From: Solen grandis
Lineage: Eukaryota > Mollusca > Bivalvia > Adapedonta > Solenidae
Assembly (NCBI GenBank): GCA_021229015.1
Contig: CM037792.1
Coordinates: 1,968,070-2,032,069, forward strand
Direction of reading: 5' to 3'
DNA length: 64,000 nt
Shown: positions 57,920-64,000 of the stretch, in pieces
Numbering within the stretch: the stretch's first letter is position 1
How the letters are laid out: each line of letters opens with the position of its first letter
Notes under the pieces: model-generated
The model's database searches: none
Seen by the model: the letters and a program-made list of their open reading frames with translations, nothing else
What the model was told of the DNA's origin: nothing
Made by a program: the position numbers and the translations under genes

Positions 57920-59435
57920 GGTCGTATATGCGCTTAGATATCGGGCAAACGTTGCAATGTGTTGAGGATTATTTTGTTCACTCATTGTGTAAAATCCGTA
58001 ATTCTAAACTTTGTAATAAAAAAAAAGTATGTCCAATATTAAAATGCACACTTTCTACAACCAGCCAGCTGGGAATTAGATATTTAAAATAATCGTTAAA
58101 TATAACTGATTGTGCAGTTTCCCAGCTACAGTCGAACTCCCAGCTAGCTATATGATATCCGCGGTATCCGCGAATTCCAACCTGGCTAGAAATTTGGTTG
58201 TAGCTAGAAATTGATACCCAATGCCCAGCCAACTTCACAAACCTGAGGTTGGGATGATATTTTATTTTCATTTATATTTTGTTATGATAGTAAATTTTAG
58301 AGAAAGCATGTACACTGGACTTTATTCATCGTAGGAAGAATGCCGAGATTATAAATAGACAAAACGTCAGCCATATTATTATGCTAGTATTGATTATAAG
58401 GTCCGTGTTCATTTATTCATATACATTGTACATATTACGAATTTTCGAATTACACGGGCGTGAACTACTCAAGTGGCAACAGCTGAATGACGTTTACATA
58501 ATGAGTGCAAACGAATATCTCTGCTGTTGAAGGCCAGTAAGAAATTACTTTAGTTACTCAAATCAAGAAATGTTAAAGGTTGAAAACAATTAATGTTAGT
58601 GAGGAGAAAAAATGGGTTAAAATTGGGACAGAACCAAAACAAGCTCTAACTTAGAATACACAATATGATGAATAAAAAGAATTGGTAAAAACTATAAATT
58701 TGAAAAGAATAACCATAAATTCGAAAATATTTTGTCATAACATTTATTTAACCACTATAATATCACTCTAGTGTCAGTTAAAATTACACCAAAATACAAC
58801 TTTTCAGTGAAACTTAAATAAAACAGTTTTCTTACTTTCTAGGCACTGTATCTACATTCTTTTTTTCGGCTGATCGAAGTCTACGGTGGCTGGTTTCTGC
58901 CACTGTGTGTTTTACGATGTTGAAATTACAATGTTGGAATAGTTTGGTGGTTGTGTTTAGTTATTTATAGGTGTCGACATTTGAGACCATATTAAAGCTA
59001 TTTTTATGTATTCTATATAGTGTTCAGTAGTAGATTAGTGGCCAATTATTCCTGTGCGTTTCTTAATGTAGTTTATGGTAGTTTTTGGTTTGTTTGTTTG
59101 TTTGTTTGTTTGTTTGTTTTACCTCTATGTCCCATTTCAAGTTATAAGTCAGGGACATCACCATATTTTGTAAACATATTGTTCATAAAAATCTTCAATT
59201 ATTGTAGTAAATCATTTAAAATAAACATTTATAAATAAACAATTATTTCAACATAATTTTGGCCTAATCACTACGTGAAATGTGGATAAAATAAAGCTTA
59301 TTGTTAGAAATTGACCATGTCTTAACTGTATGTTGGGGGGAAAAAAACAAGATAAGTTTTGACTTTCACTTCAATCCTTTTTTATATATGTGTATGCAAT
59401 TTTCATTTGTATTTTCATTCATATGATAAAACCCT
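57920..59435. other. Intergenic within duplication copy 2, no supported gene
   Basis: Counterpart of 31.4-32.9 kb, with the CCAGCTGGGAATT palindromic cluster at 58065-58225 and a (TTTG)n run at 59088-59119. Confidence 0.45.
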
Positions 59436-59439
59436 TATC

Positions 59440-61034
59440 TCAGACAATTATTGAATTTCTTACGTTCTGACATTAACTCGGCTAAACGTAATACAAAGAT
59501 TTGAAACTATAGCATGAGCTACGGTGCTACCCATACACAGGCAAAGTTTTACATACAAATATGTACAAATGAATCAAGTTTGGTGAACAATGATCGAACT
59601 AAAGTGTCTCAGTTATGGGACCAACTAAAACTTAATTATATACAAGTCCCATGCCAGTAGGATGGCTAGTTTTCTTCCCAGCTTAAACTATTCTGAGCAA
59701 TCCCACTGCCTGAAACTGGATACTGGACCTTTTAAGCTATAACACAGCCATATCATGAAACCGTTGTGAGCTAAATCACAGTCCCACCGCCAGTCACAGA
59801 CCGCTATGGATATCTAGAGTGCTCAGAGCCCTAAGCTGACAGAATAAAGGTAAATCTAAATGCATTATTTCTCATGCCAACAGAAGCAAGCTTCTGAGAC
59901 ACTACTCCCCAAGTCATAGTCAACGCAATTGGTAACGGTGCGATATATCTACCAGACAGTCTATTTAACTTTACTCAGAGTGTGTATTATTTCGTAAATG
60001 CACATTAAATGTGGAAAATTAAAATTGTTTGTTTCTTCATATGCCAGTTAAATGCATGGATCATCCGCTAAATTTTACAGAAATATATTTGTTTTAATGG
60101 TAGATAAATGACATCTACGCGCTAAATGCCATCTTCAAAAAGTTTTTTCGCTACAAAATAATAGAATTGTTACGTGGAGCACGAAGAAAACGATAAAATG
60201 TGACGTTGCAACACATTGTTTGAGCAACTCGCCCCAAGTACGAAAAAGCTTTATTCTGAGAGGAGCCCGTCACCAAAGTACATTATATTTTGATACCCTA
60301 ATGACAAAAGTGACATCTCCCAGGTCTGTCTGTCTGACTGTTTTCAAGTTTTAAGAGGTTCCATCATAATGTGCAGATCCTGGAGTGTGACCCAAAACTC
60401 CTTAAAGATAAATAGGTCAAATTTTTAAGGGAAAAAACATTGTTATGCGGTAGGTACTTGATACAATCAGGAAGTTTGAAGTCAAAGGTGGGAATGACAA
60501 CTTGACTAATTCAGCCTAAAAGGTTGTCATCCCCAGAGACAGTGTTAAGGGAGGAGTTGGTTCTGAAATGAACTGTTAGGTTCAGCGATCATAGACCGAC
60601 TGCTGTGAATGATGATCCATCTCCCAGGTCCTTTGGCTCGGGGTACTTATACCTGCTATCTTAAATATTTAGCATGGACTAAATAATGGTCAGCCAGCGA
60701 CTAACCATCTTACACTTTAAATTAATATACGCTAGGTTACTGAAAATGTCTAAAATATAAGTAAAATAGAACAAAATGATAACGTATGAAGAAAAAAACA
60801 CATAAAAGGAAAGTTATGCATAAACAAAGGTAAGTCAAATATAAAGAAAGTCATACAATTCTGCAATTAGCACAAATTATATGAAGTCTATGTATAGATG
60901 ATTTTCATGACAAATTGAAATTAATTTAAATAAGAAAATTATACATGAAAAAACCATAAAACTGAAACTCTGAACATTATGTATTATTATGTAATATTTA
61001 CTTTTGTGTAGTAAATGTACATGCATATATATAT

Positions 61035-61065
<31 letters not shown>

Positions 61066-61864
61066 GGTAAGTACATGAAGACACGTATAAATGAAAGTTT
61101 GGGTACATCTGAACGAAATTCAGACCTTCAAGTAGTTGCTTACTACGCTCTAAAATTGTATCACTCAAGCTTTAAGCTTGTCATAAAAAATCAGAATAAT
61201 TTATCTACCCAAAGGTAAAGGTCTTCATAAGACTCTAACTGTTCACATGTTTATTGCTGTTATTTATGACGTTGATATCATTTCAAATGTTTGTTTACCT
61301 TTTAATGACATTATACCTTTACTTAGACAAATAAATATATTTCCATTTAATACATGAAATATATAAATAATACAAGTCATTTTTCTGGTATATTGAGTTG
61401 GATAAGGTAATTAATTTTCAGGACTGAGTTCAAGAAAAGATGAGAAACTATTGTTTCAATAGACTGCTAACAATAACCAGATGGCCACTCTTACTCGTCC
61501 TTTTTCTCTTGCCTACAATGTGTAAGCTTTTTATCAATATGTATATCTTAATCAAAAGGAAGCAAATATTTAAATATAGTTTGTTGTTTTATTTTCATTT
61601 CATTTTGTACCCTCATGTACATAACCCATTTTATTTCAGTTTTGACTTCTTCAATGCAACCGTATTTCAATGAGCATGAAACTTATAATCACATACCGGT
61701 TGCAATAAGACAGAACTGAATCTCTGCGTAGTATAGAACAGAGTTGCAAGGATAAAATATAAAATTATGAAATAAATGGCAATACGACTCCTACGAAGGT
61801 TTTGAAAATATATATAAATATATATATATATTTTTTTTTCATTCCTCTGATGACTTTTAGCCTC

Positions 61865-61905
<41 letters not shown>
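59440..61905. repeat. Paralogous block 3, downstream flank of Mab-21 gene 3
   Basis: Almost base-for-base the same as 32920-35440, with only scattered changes and different microsatellite lengths ((GA)n at 61035-61066, AT at 61808-61830, GT at 61866-61910). Confidence 0.85.
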
Positions 61906-61908
<3 letters not shown>

Positions 61909-61913
<5 letters not shown>

Positions 61914-62399
61914 GGCCCTGTCTATTTATCTGAAACAGAGTATAGTGCCACTTGGCCGCATTATGGTGGGGCCGTATCTCCCATGATCTCGCCCAACAGT
62001 GCAGGGCCTCCTCCATACGGTTCTCCTCTTTGTACATCCACCCCAACAGATTGTAGGCGGTCTCAACGTGACCCAGGTTCTTGTCGTCTCCAATAACCCA
62101 TTTCAGGTTATCCATGGCAACCTGTTTGTGGACGGGTTTGTTCAGCCTGGAGTAGACAAGATACTTCAGAAAGTAATAGTATACTTTACCGTCCACGACG
62201 GCCCAGTCAAACCAGAAGTCCTCATCTTCATTCCTGGATCCCGGTAGTGTACCCTTTGAACGGACCATCTCAAGTTTCAGGACAGGATGGACGAGTTCAC
62301 TTTCGGTCGGCAGCAAGATCATACATGATACTGTAGCGGTCGTCATAAAGCAATGCAGTGACATATTTTCGATTGCGATCTTTTCCATTAAAAAGAGAC
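61909..62399 (-). CDS. Mab-21/cGAS-like gene 3, 3' end only (cut by gap)
   Basis: The last ~163 codons of a third copy, nearly identical to gene 2 (GSRNEDEDFWFDWAVVDGKV, YNLLGWMYKEENRMEEALHC, SWEIRPHHNAAKWHYTLFQI). It ends in QINRQGQ rather than QLNRQCQ. No stop or frameshift in the visible part; the nucleotidyltransferase domain would lie beyond the N gap, where the sequence is unrelated. Whether the gene is complete cannot be judged. Confidence 0.8.
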
Positions 62400-62499
62400 N
62401 NNNNNNNNNNNNNNNNNNNNNNNNNNNNNNNNNNNNNNNNNNNNNNNNNNNNNNNNNNNNNNNNNNNNNNNNNNNNNNNNNNNNNNNNNNNNNNNNNNN
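62400..62499. other. Assembly gap (100 N)
   Basis: Exactly 100 N. The sequence on the two sides differs in base composition and content, so the join may not reflect true adjacency. Confidence 0.99.
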
Positions 62500-62910
62500 A
62501 CGACGGCCAACAGGCCTCCGGTTGAATACCGTGGCCCCAATGCGGCGGAACATTTCTTAAAGGGCCCCTTTCCCGGAAAGGGAGCGAAAAATAAAAGAAC
62601 CCAAACCCCAACGCACCGGGGATGAAAAAGGGAGGACTGAAACCCCTACAATGTTTACGGGCCTTTGGGAAAAAAGGGCCGTTTGGGGGGGAAGCCGTCC
62701 TTGACCACTGAAAGCGACGGGGAAATACAGAGGAGTAGCCCACAGAAGAGGGAAAGCTGCGCCCTTAACTAAAAGAAAACCCACTATCCCAGTTTTTCTT
62801 CCAAAATCGGCGGGGTACGACTCCCAATGTTAAAAGGCCACCCCCAAAGGTCGAGGGCAAGGGGGAAACTGCTTTCCCCAACAATACAGAAAAATATATT
62901 TCTTTTCGAA
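62500..62910. other. Probable low-quality sequence after the gap
   Basis: Unusual density of homopolymer pairs (AAAGGGCCCC, GGGGGGGAAG, AAAAAAGGGCC) and frames that break every few dozen bases, as in poor-quality read ends. No feature supported. Confidence 0.5.
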
Positions 62911-62911
62911 C

Positions 62912-64000
62912 TTGGTTGGCTACGCTTCATCGACGCTTTCAATTTCCTGTTGGTTCTCTGGACGGGACTTGTGGGGGGCCCAAACCCCGGGCTTTCCAAA
63001 TTTTACTACGCGCTACGGTGGCATCCAGCTGTTGTTGCGCAAGGGTGTGTACCCATACGAGTACATGGACTCCTGGGAGCGCTTCTCAGATACCCAACTT
63101 CCGGCAAAGGAGGCGTTCTATAGCAAACTTTCCGACGAGCACATTTCTGACGAGGACTACGCCCACGCCCAGAAAGTGTGGGACACTTTCTGGTGTCGCA
63201 CCCTGGGGGACTACAGCGACCTGTACTGTCGCACAGATGTCCTGCTACTGGCAGATGTCTTTGAAACATTCCGAAAGATGTGCCTCCAACAATATGGCTT
63301 GGATCCGGCACACTATTTTACAAGTCCCGGTCTTTCGTGGGACGCCCTACTCAAAACGACGAACGTAGAGCTTGAGTTACTCACATATTACGACCAACAC
63401 CTGTTCGTCGAGAAGGGGATGCGAGGAGGTATCTCCATGGTGTCCAAGCGCCTCGCGAAAGCCAACAATCCTCTGGTCGAGGGATACAACCCTGAAAAGT
63501 CTAGTAGCCACATCCTCTACCTAGATGCAAACAACCTCTATGGCTGGGCCATGTCCCAGCCTCTGCCAACAAGCGGTTATCGTTGGAGGAAAATTGCCAG
63601 CAACTGGCCATTGCAGATCACCCTGTCGACCATCCTGTGGGCTATATCCTCGAAGTAGACTTGGAGTACCCACAAGAGCTGCACAGCAAACACAACGCAT
63701 ATCCTCTGGCACCAGAGCGCATGGTAGTACAAAAAAGTGGATGTCCGAATACCAGTTAGCCTTTCTAAGGGTACCGAGGTTGAAAAATTGGTACCCAACC
63801 TCCGAAACAAGGACCGATACGTGCTCCACTACCGGAGCAGCTATATCTCTCTCTTGGCCTTCGCCTTTCTAAGATTCACCGCGCGCTTCGTTTCAACCAA
63901 AGTCCTTGGATGAAGCTCTACATTCTAAAAAATACGGAGCTCCGAAAAAAGGCCAACAATGACTTTGAGAAGGACCTGTACAAACTCATGAACAACAGTG
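62912..64000 (+). pseudogene. Protein-primed family-B DNA polymerase fragment, frameshifted, cut by window end
   Basis: Recognisable in order: a degraded exonuclease part near 62912-63010, KGVYPYEYMDSWERF, the Exo III motif YCRTDVLLLADVF, SPGLSWDAL, the palm motif A YLDANNLYGWAMSQPLP (to about 63570), then in other frames GYILEVDLEYP (about 63640), and a motif-B region ELRKKANNDFEKDLYKLMNN at the window edge. This set is typical of polymerases of Polinton/Maverick and adintovirus-like elements. At least three frame changes are visible after 63590, from decay or sequence errors. No restored sequence is given. Confidence 0.82.

Larger units (their letters stand above)
52981..62399. repeat. Recent segmental duplication, copy 2
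   Basis: Collinear with 26668-35936, offset about 26.3-26.5 kb. Homology begins at the edge of a SINE B copy and runs into the N gap. It carries 155 bases at about 55484-55639 that copy 1 lacks, while copy 1 has extra bases near 32.25 kb. Confidence 0.85.

Overview
This window looks like nuclear genomic DNA of a bivalve mollusc (species not determined). It is AT-rich, dense in GT/CA, AT and GA microsatellites, and carries many tRNA-headed SINEs with the tail 'ATGACTGAAATACTGTCG'. It also has interspersed repeats of a kind common in bivalves and a small tandem family of Mab-21/cGAS-like genes with C-terminal TPR-like repeats. Most of the window is repeats. Two 100-N scaffold gaps lie at 12300-12399 and 62400-62499.

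Layout. 2.54-8.10 kb: a complete, apparently intact PIF/Harbinger DNA transposon with 36-bp inverted repeats, a TGA target duplication, a three-exon MADF/Myb-like protein gene on the plus strand and a 432-residue DDE transposase on the minus strand. 8.6-9.4 kb: tandem tRNA-like repeats. 11.7-12.3 kb: a LINE reverse-transcriptase remnant. 13.6-22.8 kb: paralogous block 1, with an intact 700-residue Mab-21/cGAS-like receptor gene (minus strand, 18037-20139) and a broken copy of its 3' end. 22.8-32.9 kb: SINEs, a dead Tc1-like transposon and palindromic repeats. 32.9-42.2 kb: paralogous block 2, where the second Mab-21 gene is split by a 3-kb foldback transposon and also frameshifted in its GS motif. 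A second, 0.7-kb foldback copy sits in its upstream flank.

43.88-50.77 kb holds the most unusual object: a ~6.9-kb virus-like element with very long inverted terminal arms (about 2.5 and 1.3 kb). Its unique core encodes a zinc finger-P-loop ATPase-zinc finger protein and a small basic ORF interrupted at a canonical -1 slippery heptamer. Both ORFs follow the same TTATAAGGGGA motif, and a tandem repeat with regularly spaced CRE and ETS-type sites lies upstream.

52.98-62.40 kb is a recent duplicate of 26.67-35.94 kb, starting exactly at a SINE and ending in the second N gap with a third Mab-21 gene. After that gap (62.5-64.0 kb) comes GC-richer, apparently error-laden sequence with a frameshifted protein-primed family-B DNA polymerase fragment of Polinton/adintovirus type.

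The Mab-21 genes are probably innate nucleic-acid sensors or relatives of them; that role is inferred from family membership. The other genes belong to mobile elements.
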